From positions 1 to 64,000 of the forward strand of contig SVES01000013.1 of assembly GCA_015057305.1 (NCBI GenBank): DNA of 64,000 nucleotides, given 5' to 3'. A model generated the notes under the pieces. That model did no database searches. It was not told the origin of the DNA and saw nothing but the letters and a program-made list of their open reading frames with translations. The translations under genes and the position numbers were made by a program. Each line of letters opens with the position of its first letter. Position 1 is the stretch's first letter. This DNA is from Pseudobutyrivibrio ruminis. Lineage in GTDB: Bacteria > Bacillota > Clostridia > Lachnospirales > Lachnospiraceae. Shown here one piece after another: positions 34,638 through 43,206 of the stretch.

Positions 34638-35753
34638 CTACCCCAAATACCCCCTCACACATTCCTCAACTTCTACCATAATCCTCTTTGCCTTTGGCAA
34701 GCTCAAACCGATATTCTCAGCCACCGCCAATAAGTCATTCTCCCCTGGATTAGATCCATTTCCATTGACTGTAGTTGCGTGCTCGCCTCCAATTGAGTTG
34801 CTGTATGTCATATCGTATGCCGGTGAAAGAATCCAGCGATTTTCATTTTCTATATACAAATAGCTAAAATTCTTAGCATGATCATCCCTATTATGAGCAT
34901 ACACATTAAAACACATACGTCTGAATAACTGTTCACACTCTTCCATTGAACCTGTGAGCTGTAGTGTCAACCGCATGAGTATATTGTAATCAAGATTTGG
35001 GGTTCTATGAGATGTCTCCAGCAAGCCTGCGGCGGAAACCATGTGCACTCTATCGCAAATGCGATTCCCCACTCTATCGAATCTTTTCATTCCAAAATAC
35101 CCTTCCGTATCTTCAGAAGCAAAAAGTCGTACTTCCTCTAGATTTATTCCACACTCCCTTGCACATAAAGCATATTCATATTCTTGCTTTCCAATATTTT
35201 TATCATCAAAGGTTGCAGGAAATTTAATTATCCAATCATCTCCATCCACCTTTGTTAAAATCTTTGGGCGTGCGCCGCCTGATGAGCCGCCCTTTGCAAA
35301 TAAATAGTCCAATTTATCACTAGACTCAGACAATAAGATTTTTTCACATTCCTTGGCAATTTCGTCCAACGAATAATCGTCATATTCTTCATCCATATCT
35401 ATCACTGGACGATAAGTAAGAGCTCCCATTCCAGTCTCTCCAACTATTGCAAGACGCTCCATGTTTCCATAAGAAAAAGGATCTATTCCCTTTTTTCTCA
35501 TTAGGCGATCTACTAATAAACGACCCCAGCCATCAGGCAAACTATCGGCAAATACACCAAACAATCCTTCAAAAGGATCTATCTTTGGCATAAATACGCC
35601 TTTTTCTAATGGAAGTGAAAAAGGGCTGATAGAGAATCCCTCTGTCAGCCATTCCTTGCTATATTCAAATGCACACAATATCCCATTATAGAGTGCCATT
35701 GTTCCAACTAATCTATCGTGATAGAAAACATCTAATTTCTTAACTCTGTCCAT
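34638..35753 (-). CDS. hipA: HipA family kinase toxin (second hipBA locus)
   Basis: A 371-residue HipA. It has KLDVFYHDRLVGTMALYNG at the start and PLPLEK-type SISPFSLPLEKGVF. The Gly-rich loop is KGGSSGGARPKIL. The catalytic loop NVYAHNRDDHAKNFSYLY and the metal-site LSPAYDMTYS are intact, so it should be active. It is shorter than the 6293-7564 HipA and only distantly similar. It overlaps its upstream HTH gene by 14 bp. Confidence 0.9.
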   Translation of the reverse strand: MDRVKKLDVFYHDRLVGTMALYNGILCAFEYSKEWLTEGFSISPFSLPLEKGVFMPKIDPFEGLFGVFADSLPDGWGRLLVDRLMRKKGIDPFSYGNMERLAIVGETGMGALTYRPVIDMDEEYDDYSLDEIAKECEKILLSESSDKLDYLFAKGGSSGGARPKILTKVDGDDWIIKFPATFDDKNIGKQEYEYALCARECGINLEEVRLFASEDTEGYFGMKRFDRVGNRICDRVHMVSAAGLLETSHRTPNLDYNILMRLTLQLTGSMEECEQLFRRMCFNVYAHNRDDHAKNFSYLYIENENRWILSPAYDMTYSNSIGGEHATTVNGNGSNPGENDLLAVAENIGLSLPKAKRIMVEVEECVRGYLG

Positions 35754-36018
35754 TTAATATTTCCTCTATAGATTCAAAATTAGCACTTGTAAATAGTGAC
35801 TCCAGTTCGTCTTCGGCGTGAAGCGCTATTGCAATCTTAGTCAGAGATTGCAACGATATTTCACCTGTCTGTTCAAATCTTTTTATAGAACCTAAGCTTA
35901 CCCCTGATCTTTCAGCAAGCTCTTTTTGCGATATCTTCTTTCTCTTGCGAAGCTTTTGAACATTGGATGCTACTTCATTATTTATTTCTTTCCATGTCTT
36001 TTGATATAAACTAATCAT
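35740..36018 (-). CDS. hipB: XRE family antitoxin of the second hipBA locus
   Basis: A 92-residue XRE helix-turn-helix protein: VQKLRKRKKISQKELAERSG, then SLGSIKRFEQTGEISLQSL. It should repress the operon by binding the CTAATATATTAG palindromes just upstream. The ATG at 36018 has no Shine-Dalgarno sequence, and the inner palindrome ends one base before it. A -10-like TAATAT six bases before the ATG would place transcription start on or beside the ATG, suggesting a leaderless mRNA. Confidence 0.85.
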   Translation of the reverse strand: MISLYQKTWKEINNEVASNVQKLRKRKKISQKELAERSGVSLGSIKRFEQTGEISLQSLTKIAIALHAEDELESLFTSANFESIEEILNGQS

Positions 36019-36019
36019 G

Positions 36020-36072
36020 CTAATATATTAGTCTTTTTCGTCAAAATTAGCAAGTATAGCTAATATATTAGC
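36020..36072 (-). promoter_or_regulatory. Paired palindromic operators of the second hipBA locus
   Basis: CTAATATATTAG at 36020-36031 and GCTAATATATTAGC at 36059-36072 are palindromes whose cores start 40 bp apart, close to the 39-bp spacing at the first hipBA locus. A half-site TTAGC lies between them. On the minus strand TTGCTA and TAATAT (17 bp apart) form a plausible promoter overlapping the inner operator. Confidence 0.75.
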
Positions 36073-36229
36073 CCTTCCTCTACTTCTCTATCTCCACCCG
36101 GCAAACACCATATTTCTCTAACACATTTTCTATTTTCTGTCAAATATATTTGTCTAAATTAAATTTTTCTCAAATATTTCATAAATTATTTGATATAAAA
36201 AAGTAAAATCTAGATATTTACTTAACTTC

Positions 36230-36261
36230 TAAAAAAGAGATAGCCTCTAAGCTATCTCTTT
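36230..36261 (-). terminator. Terminator downstream of the P-loop/Toprim-like gene
   Basis: AAAGAGATAGC (36234-36244) pairs with GCTATCTCTTT (36251-36261) around CTCTAA; on the minus strand it ends in TTTTTT. A second stem, GGCTTCGC/GCGAAGCC (36395-36402 and 36413-36420), lies just past the stop codon of the gene. The rest of the 36073-36430 gap is very A+T-rich with no gene. Confidence 0.75.
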
Positions 36262-36430
36262 CCATTGCTTGCTTACAATAATCTCTGTTTTATTAAAATT
36301 TATATTAAAAAATCCATGCGTGTCCCAACCTCTTTCACATACATTTTTATAACTTTTCTAACTTATCCTAAATTATAGAGCATAAGACACAAATGGCTTC
36401 GCAACATCAGCCGCGAAGCCCTTTTCATCT

Positions 36431-37405
36431 CTACTTTAGTACCTCAAAAACCTCCCTTGGAAGAACTTGTAGTATACTGTCTTTATTCTTTCCCTCTAAA
36501 TAATACTCACTTAGATTTGCTTTCTGATATCTTTTTACAGAGTCATCCTTAGTAGCATCCTCTAATAGTTTTGTATAATATCGCTCCCAGCTAAAGAAAT
36601 CGCTACTTTCAACATATTCTTCAGTGTGTTCTAAAATATCATCTATTCCTTTGATATCAATAACACCAGACTTTAAAATCAGCCATTCAAAAGACTCTGG
36701 AAAATACATACCCACATTTCCGCTTATATTTGAATGAGCTACCACTTGTGCAACATAGGCGCCAAAAGCTGCGCCATCCGCTATAACAATAACTGGATTA
36801 TCACTTGATAATTCCTTTAATCTAGGAATTATATTAGAATTTCCACCTGCGCTAACACACTTATTTTCATTTAATATCTTAGTAAAAAACTGAAAACCTG
36901 ATTTTTCGTCCTCAACTAAAATAACATATTTCTTTTTATTAACTTTCAGTGATGAATAAATTGGATAAAACTCATTATATATCTTTTCAGGAAAATGATA
37001 TTTCCCTGTTGTTCTTATCCCATATATCTCATTTACACTATATGGCAAATTATACAAAGGTTGTCTAGTTATCAAAACATAGTAATTGGATGTATTTTTA
37101 ATTACACTAGCAAATTCTTCTGTGAAAACAAACGAATAGTCCTCATCAATAAACACTATTGTATTATCATAAGATTTAATTAACACATCCCATATGCTAG
37201 AATCACCAGTAAAAGCAACACAAGGAACATCTGATGTTATTCTTATCCCTGACTCTTCCCTGAATCTCCCATAGGTCTGCAACAAATCAATTAATGTAGT
37301 CTTGCCCGTAGCACTATCGCCCTGGATTACTGTGATATTTCTTTTTATTGTAAACTCATATTTAAGTCTTTCGGCTTCTATAATTACTTTATGTTTTCCC
37401 TTCAT
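36431..37405 (-). CDS. P-loop ATPase with Toprim-like C-terminal part, partner of DUF4869 protein
   Basis: A 324-residue protein. The Walker A VIQGDSATGKTTLIDLLQTY and Walker B TIVFIDEDYSF lie in the N-terminal 130 residues, which are smaller than a full ABC domain. The second half reads KKKYVILVEDEKSGFQFFTK and later DNPVIVIADGAAFGAYV, a Toprim-like pattern (Glu in the first strand, Asp in the second), as in OLD family nucleases, though the full DxD is not seen. It begins 9 bp after the DUF4869 gene, with AAGGTGAACGT before its ATG. Domain assignments are my reading, not a search. Function unknown; a defence or plasmid-control role is possible. Confidence 0.6.
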   Translation of the reverse strand: MKGKHKVIIEAERLKYEFTIKRNITVIQGDSATGKTTLIDLLQTYGRFREESGIRITSDVPCVAFTGDSSIWDVLIKSYDNTIVFIDEDYSFVFTEEFASVIKNTSNYYVLITRQPLYNLPYSVNEIYGIRTTGKYHFPEKIYNEFYPIYSSLKVNKKKYVILVEDEKSGFQFFTKILNENKCVSAGGNSNIIPRLKELSSDNPVIVIADGAAFGAYVAQVVAHSNISGNVGMYFPESFEWLILKSGVIDIKGIDDILEHTEEYVESSDFFSWERYYTKLLEDATKDDSVKRYQKANLSEYYLEGKNKDSILQVLPREVFEVLK

Positions 37406-37414
37406 ACGTTCACC

Positions 37415-37852
37415 TTAAATATAATCCAATGCCACGTCTGTATACTCATCCATATTCGTAACGATGGTATCATTATTCAATATTTTGATTTTAAAAGGTT
37501 CCATATCATTGAATGGCATAAAATATCTCAGATTTACAGTAATATCTTTCACTTCTCCTATCTTCAGTAGCCATTTTGCACAATTTTCACCACAGCTTGT
37601 TGCATTAAAAACTAAATCCGGTCTTCCGTAAGCACTAATCAATGTTTGAACACCACCCGATAATCTTTCAGGAGGGATAGGTCCAAGTACTTCACTTTGA
37701 ATCAATTGATCACTTACAACTTTTGATTTATCAATATCTTCAATCATTTGCTGAACTAACTCATCTTTGAACCATTCTGGATTGTAGTTAAACTTAAACC
37801 ATGATGGTCCATGCATTACATTATCTTTTTCACCAAAATAAATTGAAAGCAT
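37415..37852 (-). CDS. DUF4869 family protein
   Basis: A 145-residue DUF4869 protein, recognised from MLSIYFGEKDNVMHGPSWF, MIEDIDKSKVVSDQLI and VLGPIPPERLSGGVQTLI. The family has no known activity and is common in gut Firmicutes. It is the first gene of a two-gene operon with the P-loop/Toprim-like protein. GAGGAGATAAT precedes the ATG, and an extended -10 promoter with a palindrome lies about 40 bp upstream, suggesting autoregulation. Confidence 0.75.
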   Translation of the reverse strand: MLSIYFGEKDNVMHGPSWFKFNYNPEWFKDELVQQMIEDIDKSKVVSDQLIQSEVLGPIPPERLSGGVQTLISAYGRPDLVFNATSCGENCAKWLLKIGEVKDITVNLRYFMPFNDMEPFKIKILNNDTIVTNMDEYTDVALDYI

Positions 37853-37878
37853 ATTATCTCCTCAAACAACTCTACTAC

Positions 37879-37899
37879 ATCTTATATAAGATTATAACA
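37879..37899 (-). promoter_or_regulatory. Promoter and palindrome of the DUF4869 operon
   Basis: TGTTATAAT (minus strand, 37891-37899) is a perfect extended -10 box. ATCTTATATAAGAT (37879-37892) is a perfect 14-bp palindrome at the expected transcription start, overlapping the -10 box by two bases, where a repressor would block initiation. The -35 region is weak. Confidence 0.7.
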
Positions 37900-37945
37900 T
37901 ATAAGCTAAAACTTGCATTAAATCAATCCTCTCCCAAATATTCCC

Positions 37946-38998
37946 TCACACATCCCCTATCTCCGCCATCACCTTCACATACTCTTCCTTCTTATCTCTC
38001 ATAAGCTCAAAACCGTCCACAATATTTGCCAACTCAAGTTTGTGAGTAATTAGCTTCTCAGGCTTTACCGCTCCCTGCTGCAATCTTCCTAGCACATAGT
38101 GCCAGTCATCATCCAAATCATGGGTGAAAGATGAGTTCCATGTGCCAACAATTTTCAACTGATTCCTAAGAATTTGCCAATAAACATTTCTAGGTATATC
38201 CATGTCTGAATGGGGATTGCCAACAGTGCAAACCACACCACCTGGGGCTGCCGCACTGATTCCGGTAAGAAGGCTTTCATTAGAACCTATGCATTCAAAA
38301 AAGATGTCTACATCTGAAACCTCAGAAACATAATGTTCCTCGTCTACTCCCAGTTCCATGACCTTCTCTTTTTGTAGCTTTTTATTTCCTATCGTATATA
38401 CGTTTTCAAAACCTAAGTCCTTCAGAAACATTGTTACTAATAGTCCGATAGTTCCAAGCCCCATTACTACCACATTACTATTAAATAAATCACTTAAGTT
38501 GCTAGAACCTATATCATATCCCTTCGCTTTCAAGACCTGCCTGATTGCATGGACAGCCACAGCCATTGGCTCCATCATTGCAGCCTGTTCCATCAAAACT
38601 GATGAACCAAGCTCAATCAAGTTCCATTCTGGCACAGCCACATATTCAGCGAATCCTCCATCCACCCGGGAGCCTAAGTAGGAGTAGTTTTTACACATTT
38701 CATATTTTTTGTCTATGCAACACTGGCACTTCTTGCATGGTATCAGTGGAAAAATCCCTACAGACTTTCCTATCCAATCCCCATGCACGCCTGCCCCTGC
38801 TTCCAGTACTTCGCCTGCAAACTCGTGACCAATCACAAGAGGCATATTGTGCGCACCATCCTTATAAGCTCTAGGAATGTCTGACCCACATATGCCGCAT
38901 GCCTTTACATGGACTAAAACCTCCCCCTGCTTAGGGGAAGGTTTTGAAATATCTTCTATCTTTAATTTGCCAACATCTTTTAAAACTAACGCCTTCAT
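37946..38998 (-). CDS. Zinc-dependent medium-chain alcohol dehydrogenase, TarJ-like
   Basis: A 350-residue zinc dehydrogenase. The catalytic zinc site is in ACGICGSDIPRAYK with GHEFAGEVLEAG; the structural zinc Cys are in PCKKCQCCIDKKYEMC; the NAD(P) site is VVMGLGTIGLLVT. Alone it resembles galactitol-1-phosphate dehydrogenase, but its start overlaps the stop region of a TarI-like cytidylyltransferase gene. In that setting TarJ reduces ribulose 5-phosphate to ribitol 5-phosphate with NADPH. I infer the same, or a close pentulose-phosphate reduction. Confidence 0.75.
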   Translation of the reverse strand: MKALVLKDVGKLKIEDISKPSPKQGEVLVHVKACGICGSDIPRAYKDGAHNMPLVIGHEFAGEVLEAGAGVHGDWIGKSVGIFPLIPCKKCQCCIDKKYEMCKNYSYLGSRVDGGFAEYVAVPEWNLIELGSSVLMEQAAMMEPMAVAVHAIRQVLKAKGYDIGSSNLSDLFNSNVVVMGLGTIGLLVTMFLKDLGFENVYTIGNKKLQKEKVMELGVDEEHYVSEVSDVDIFFECIGSNESLLTGISAAAPGGVVCTVGNPHSDMDIPRNVYWQILRNQLKIVGTWNSSFTHDLDDDWHYVLGRLQQGAVKPEKLITHKLELANIVDGFELMRDKKEEYVKVMAEIGDV

Positions 38999-39696
38999 TA
39001 TTTCGCCTTTATCTGTTCCTTAAATCTATCTAAATCATCCCCAGTTGTTATTTTATAATTCCTCTCGTCACCTGAAATCATATGCATTTTCATGCCTGCC
39101 AAAATTGCCGGTTCGGTGGAACCATTAATGTTTAGAATTTCACCAGACGCCATCAACCTTTGATTTGCTTTTAAATATTTCCCATAGATAAAAGTCTCAG
39201 GAGACTGTCCTGCAAATACCTGCTTACGATCAAGTAATGCATCTATCTGCTGTCCTTCTTTACTCAAGTACACCGTGTCCTTCATAGGTAGCACCGGAAT
39301 CACTCCATCGTATCCACTGAGTGCATCAAAGGAAGCTTGGATTGTTGATAAATCCAGGTTTGGTCTTGCACTATCGTGGATAAACACATTATCATTTGGC
39401 TTGGCAAAAGCATTTATGTCCAAAAGAGCATTGTATATTGACATCTGCCTATTTTCACCTGGTGCTGAATAGCCGCAAATCTTCTTATCAACACAATACT
39501 CAGCTGCCCATTTTTCAATTTCGTGAATCCACTGATTGTGAGCTACAATCTGAATTTTATCTATCCAGTTGCTATTTTCTAGAGTCTCCAGGCTATATAT
39601 GATGATGGGTTTGTCTTCCACCTTTATATACTGCTTTGGGATATCTCCTCCAAGCCTTTGCCCTGTCCCGCCAGACAACAAAATCGCTATATTCAT
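38998..39696 (-). CDS. IspD/TarI-type cytidylyltransferase (probably ribitol-5-phosphate)
   Basis: A 232-residue nucleotidyltransferase: IAILLSGGTGQRLGGDIPKQ binds CTP, VFIHDSARPNLDLS and VLPMKDTVYL follow, and FAGQSPETFIYGKYLK and KITTGDDLDRFKEQ close the domain. IspD and TarI are close relatives. The neighbouring TarJ-like dehydrogenase and epimerase, and no isoprenoid gene nearby, favour TarI (CTP + ribitol 5-phosphate to CDP-ribitol). The gap to the epimerase gene is 9 bp. Confidence 0.78.
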   Translation of the reverse strand: MNIAILLSGGTGQRLGGDIPKQYIKVEDKPIIIYSLETLENSNWIDKIQIVAHNQWIHEIEKWAAEYCVDKKICGYSAPGENRQMSIYNALLDINAFAKPNDNVFIHDSARPNLDLSTIQASFDALSGYDGVIPVLPMKDTVYLSKEGQQIDALLDRKQVFAGQSPETFIYGKYLKANQRLMASGEILNINGSTEPAILAGMKMHMISGDERNYKITTGDDLDRFKEQIKAK

Positions 39697-39705
39697 ACTT
39701 TTTCC

Positions 39706-40368
39706 TTATATGTTCAACTCTCTAATGTCCTTTAAAATTTCACTATATGGACGCCCCTGTCCAAAAAGCACTGTGGTTCCCAGCACAAAGCCGTCCAATC
39801 CCATTGGCGCATATTTTAAAATTTTGTCCTTTGCGCAGGCACCATCCCAATATAATTTGAAATCCATTTCTTCTTTTAAAGTCAATAGACGTTCTATTTT
39901 CTGTCCTACATATGGTAGATACATCTGACCTGCATTTCCTGGATTTACAGACATTACAAGTACCTTGTCCACTATCCTGAGCATTTCCATAATTGTTTCT
40001 ATACTTGTACCAGGATTTATGGCAATACCTGGCACCATTCCTGCATTTATAATTTTTTGCAGAGTGGTAGATGGATGATATTCAGCCTCGGGATGAATAT
40101 AAATTGTATCGCCCTTGCGTAAATTTCGTATAAATAAATCTATAGTATTGCTAGGATGCTCCACCATCAAATGAACGTCCATAGGTTTATACGTAACCCT
40201 GGAAATATATGTCATATCATTTAGCGACATGGCAAAATTTGGCACATAACGTCCATCCATAATATCGATGTGAAAGGAATCTATGCCCGCATTTTCCAAA
40301 TCGTTTATTTCTCTGGCAAGATGCCCAAAATTGGCGCACATCATTGACGCATTCAGTTCAAAACTCAT
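39706..40368 (-). CDS. Ribulose-phosphate 3-epimerase family protein
   Basis: A 220-residue Rpe-type TIM barrel. ELNASMMCANFGHLAREI, HIDIMDGRYVPNFAMS (metal His and Asp), MDVHLMVEHPS, VMSVNPGNAGQMY and the second Asp in LYWDGACAKDKI are the usual sites. It interconverts ribulose 5-phosphate and xylulose 5-phosphate. Sitting in a TarI-TarJ-like operon, it likely feeds a specific pentulose phosphate to the dehydrogenase rather than serving the pentose phosphate pathway. It overlaps the transferase gene by 4 bp. Confidence 0.85.
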   Translation of the reverse strand: MSFELNASMMCANFGHLAREINDLENAGIDSFHIDIMDGRYVPNFAMSLNDMTYISRVTYKPMDVHLMVEHPSNTIDLFIRNLRKGDTIYIHPEAEYHPSTTLQKIINAGMVPGIAINPGTSIETIMEMLRIVDKVLVMSVNPGNAGQMYLPYVGQKIERLLTLKEEMDFKLYWDGACAKDKILKYAPMGLDGFVLGTTVLFGQGRPYSEILKDIRELNI

Positions 40369-41732
40369 AAGCTCTCCTTTTCAAGTACATTCACATTCTG
40401 AATCATTATTGGTTTCTCTAATTTTTCATATAGTTGAACAATACTGCTTTGATCACCATAATAGGCATCACTAATAGCAATTGCTCTATCCATATCGGCG
40501 GTATCGTCGTATATACCCCAACCCTCAGCTTTGTACTTAGCAACTATTTCTTTATATTGCTCAGATATTTCTGGCACCATACTATCAAGAGTGGCTACAA
40601 TCAATGGATGTGGACGCCACAGCAGAGCAATATCATCCTTATTTTCCTTAAAAACAGCAAGAGCATCTTTGATTTTATCAATCATTTTTTGCTCCTCATT
40701 TAAAATAGCAACCACTCCAGTGTTATAGAATATTACTTTCTTCATGGAGCCATCTGGTTTCTTCATAATCTTCAGCCATTCTTCTGGGATGACCTGATCT
40801 TCTTTCTTTAGTAATTTCAGCTTTTCGAACTTAGGTGAACCTGTCCCCTTTATTTTACGCTCCCATGTGTCTCTAGTCTCTTCCCCAAAATGATTTGTCA
40901 GTATTTTTACATAGGCTTCCTTCATTTTTTCAGACTGCAAAATTACTTCGTCTGCATTAATTACACCCTTTGTTAATGCAAATCCCATTAAATGCTCCAT
41001 GGTCTTCTCATTATCTAAATCTGGTTCACTTAAAACGAAATAAGGAATATATACAAGTTTTTCAGTAAACGCCTTTAATTTATCAGAATAAAAAAATGGA
41101 TGTACTGAGGTTACATAATTCATATCATCATAAGGATTGTGAATATATATTTCATCCGGATGCTCCTTTGCAAAATCGAAAGTCTCATACGAAGTAATTG
41201 GAACATTATCTGGATATTCATTTCCCTCATAATGCATTTCTTTCATGCTTCCATCGGGATTTCTATCAAAATATGGTATAGGTATAACTAAAGCCTCACA
41301 ATTGCTTTCTTCCTTGGCTTTAAGCCACACGCTTTCCAGGGAATCCCACATACTTGCCTTATAGGGGAGAAATACCACAAGCTTGTTGATTTCTATCTCT
41401 TCGTTGGCACTTTTTTCTATTTTATTAACTATGGTTTCCAAACGAGCTTTGGCTGAATCTGCCGACAGACCTTGGTCAGAAATTATTTCTTCGTTTATTT
41501 CATAAATTATTTCGCAGAATTCCTCTAAAACAGATACAGTAGGATGGCCTAAGCCCTCTTCCTCCTCGATAAATGTTCCAAATTCTATTGCTTTTTGCTG
41601 TTCAGCTTGAAGATATTGTGATGCTTTTGCTGCATTATAACTATTAGGGCTTAGCTCCAAAACTATGCCCTCGTTATATTTTCTCAACAATTTAATATAG
41701 TTTTCTACCTGCCTAAATTTGAATTTACGCAT
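40365..41732 (-). CDS. TagB/TagF-like CDP-polyol phosphotransferase family protein
   Basis: A 455-residue GT-B-like protein. The second half carries KVIFYNTGVVAILNEEQK, ALLWRPHPLIVATLDS and ISDAYYGDQSSIVQLYEKL with KPIMIQNV, the motifs of poly(glycerol/ribitol-phosphate) transferases (HP and DxxS-like). The N-terminal 130 residues are helical and unfamiliar. It is the natural user of the CDP-polyol made by the next three genes. The start at the ATG 41732 follows GGGAGAGAGTG; it overlaps the previous stop as TGATG. No membrane segment. Confidence 0.72.
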   Translation of the reverse strand: MRKFKFRQVENYIKLLRKYNEGIVLELSPNSYNAAKASQYLQAEQQKAIEFGTFIEEEEGLGHPTVSVLEEFCEIIYEINEEIISDQGLSADSAKARLETIVNKIEKSANEEIEINKLVVFLPYKASMWDSLESVWLKAKEESNCEALVIPIPYFDRNPDGSMKEMHYEGNEYPDNVPITSYETFDFAKEHPDEIYIHNPYDDMNYVTSVHPFFYSDKLKAFTEKLVYIPYFVLSEPDLDNEKTMEHLMGFALTKGVINADEVILQSEKMKEAYVKILTNHFGEETRDTWERKIKGTGSPKFEKLKLLKKEDQVIPEEWLKIMKKPDGSMKKVIFYNTGVVAILNEEQKMIDKIKDALAVFKENKDDIALLWRPHPLIVATLDSMVPEISEQYKEIVAKYKAEGWGIYDDTADMDRAIAISDAYYGDQSSIVQLYEKLEKPIMIQNVNVLEKESL

Positions 41733-42472
41733 CACTCTCTCCCAATAAACTCTACTATTTTATCCACAGTAATATAAGTCTGCTCCTCCACTGTTACTGC
41801 AGGCTCTCCATCCCCTGCTTGCATACCATAGTCCCCAAAATATCCATGGCAGCCTCCATCAATAACAACCTCTTGATAGTCTTTAGGAAGATTAGATAAA
41901 TATTTGTTGTATTTTTCAATATTTAAAACCTGGTCCTCCGAACCTCTGACTAGAAGTGTGTCCATCTCAGGCTCATCTGACAAATCCTTTGTTGAATAAG
42001 CTGCTAAAAGTATCAAACCCTCATATTCACTTTGATGTCTGTTGGCGTAAAGACATGCCATTGCTCCTCCAAGGCTATGGCCTCCTATATACCAATCCTC
42101 AATTTCAGGATATTTTGCTTGAATTCCTCTAGCTCCATTGGCATCTAGCATAGCCAGATAATATGGCATCTCAACCACCACTCCAAATATTCCTTGCTCC
42201 GCTAACTGCTCCATAAGTGGTGCATATGCCTCAGTCTCAACCAATCCACCTGGATAAAAGATAAATCCTGCCACCGGTTCTTCTGGTTCGAAAACTATTG
42301 TATTATCAACGTAGCTTACAGTAACTCCCTCAGCTGGTTCATTGATATAGGACCAAGCACGATCCGTCGCCTTGTAATAATCATCAACATAATTAAAAAA
42401 GCCAAATACCGCAAATACGATTATCGCAAATACGATAATAACCACTATTCTTTTTTTATTCTTATTATTCAT
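41732..42472 (-). CDS. Membrane-anchored alpha/beta hydrolase
   Basis: A 246-residue hydrolase. Residues 9-27 form one membrane anchor (VVIIVFAIIVFAVFGFF) with the domain outside the cell. The nucleophile elbow YIGGHSLGGAMAC has the catalytic Ser; the acid is in LLVRGSEDQVLN and the His in VIDGGCHGYFGDYG. It resembles dienelactone hydrolase-like serine hydrolases. The TGATG overlap with the transferase suggests a role on the polyol-phosphate product, such as removing an ester, but that is inference. Confidence 0.8.
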   Translation of the reverse strand: MNNKNKKRIVVIIVFAIIVFAVFGFFNYVDDYYKATDRAWSYINEPAEGVTVSYVDNTIVFEPEEPVAGFIFYPGGLVETEAYAPLMEQLAEQGIFGVVVEMPYYLAMLDANGARGIQAKYPEIEDWYIGGHSLGGAMACLYANRHQSEYEGLILLAAYSTKDLSDEPEMDTLLVRGSEDQVLNIEKYNKYLSNLPKDYQEVVIDGGCHGYFGDYGMQAGDGEPAVTVEEQTYITVDKIVEFIGRE

Positions 42473-42504
42473 TTATACCCAAAACCTCTTTTAAATATTC
42501 CCCC

Positions 42505-43170
42505 TTAATGCGTTGCCAACCTATTTATCTGAGTTGCAATATAACCTGCTCCATATCCATTATCTATATTCACTACAGAAATGCCATTGGCACATGAATT
42601 TATCATAGTAAGAAGAGCCGACATACCTCCCATATTAGCTCCGTAGCCTACGCTAGTTGGTACAGCTATTACTGGAACCTTGACCAGGCCTCCAACAACT
42701 GATGCCAAGGCGCCTTCCATTCCTGCCACTGCCACTACGCAATTTGCTTCATTTAGTACGTCCACATTTGATAGTAAACGATGAATACCGCTCACCCCTA
42801 CATCATACACTCTGTTCACTTTACTTCCAAAGTATTCTATGGTGCCAGCTGCCTCTTCTGCAACTGGTATATCTGCGGTGCCAGCTGTCACTACAGCAAC
42901 ATTTCCAATAAGTTTATCCTTAGGTATTTGCTTTTCTGTAGGTATAACCTTGAGAATTCTGCTAATTTTATCATAGCTTGCCTCAGGCAGTGCCGCTTTT
43001 ACTATATTGTACTGGTGCTCACTAGCCCTGGTGCCAAATGCCTGCCCCTCTGTTTCATACATTTTCTTATATATATCAACAAGATATTCATCTGGCTTAC
43101 CTTGGCAAAAAATTACTTCAGGAAAGCCTGTACGGTTCATTCTGTCGTGATCCAACTTTGCAAAATCCAT
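42505..43170 (-). CDS. larB: LarB, pyridinium-3,5-biscarboxylate mononucleotide synthase
   Basis: A 221-residue LarB. It carboxylates nicotinic acid adenine dinucleotide in making the nickel-pincer cofactor of lactate racemase. VAVVTAGTADIPVAEEAA, VYDVGVSGIHRLL and VVAVAGMEGALASVVGGL, with PVIAVPTSVGYGANMGG, are characteristic. larA, larC and larE are not in the window. AGGAGGTCGTTTAC precedes the ATG. It is shorter at the N-terminus than many LarB proteins. Confidence 0.85.
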   Translation of the reverse strand: MDFAKLDHDRMNRTGFPEVIFCQGKPDEYLVDIYKKMYETEGQAFGTRASEHQYNIVKAALPEASYDKISRILKVIPTEKQIPKDKLIGNVAVVTAGTADIPVAEEAAGTIEYFGSKVNRVYDVGVSGIHRLLSNVDVLNEANCVVAVAGMEGALASVVGGLVKVPVIAVPTSVGYGANMGGMSALLTMINSCANGISVVNIDNGYGAGYIATQINRLATH

Positions 43171-43206
43171 GTAAACGACCTCCTATACTTTTTTATTATA
43201 GCATAA

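Noticed and set aside
38998-39696. Cytidylyltransferase read as IspD of the isoprenoid pathway
   Set aside because: The sequence alone cannot separate IspD from TarI, but the neighbouring TarJ-like dehydrogenase, epimerase and TagB/TagF-like transferase favour a polyol substrate.
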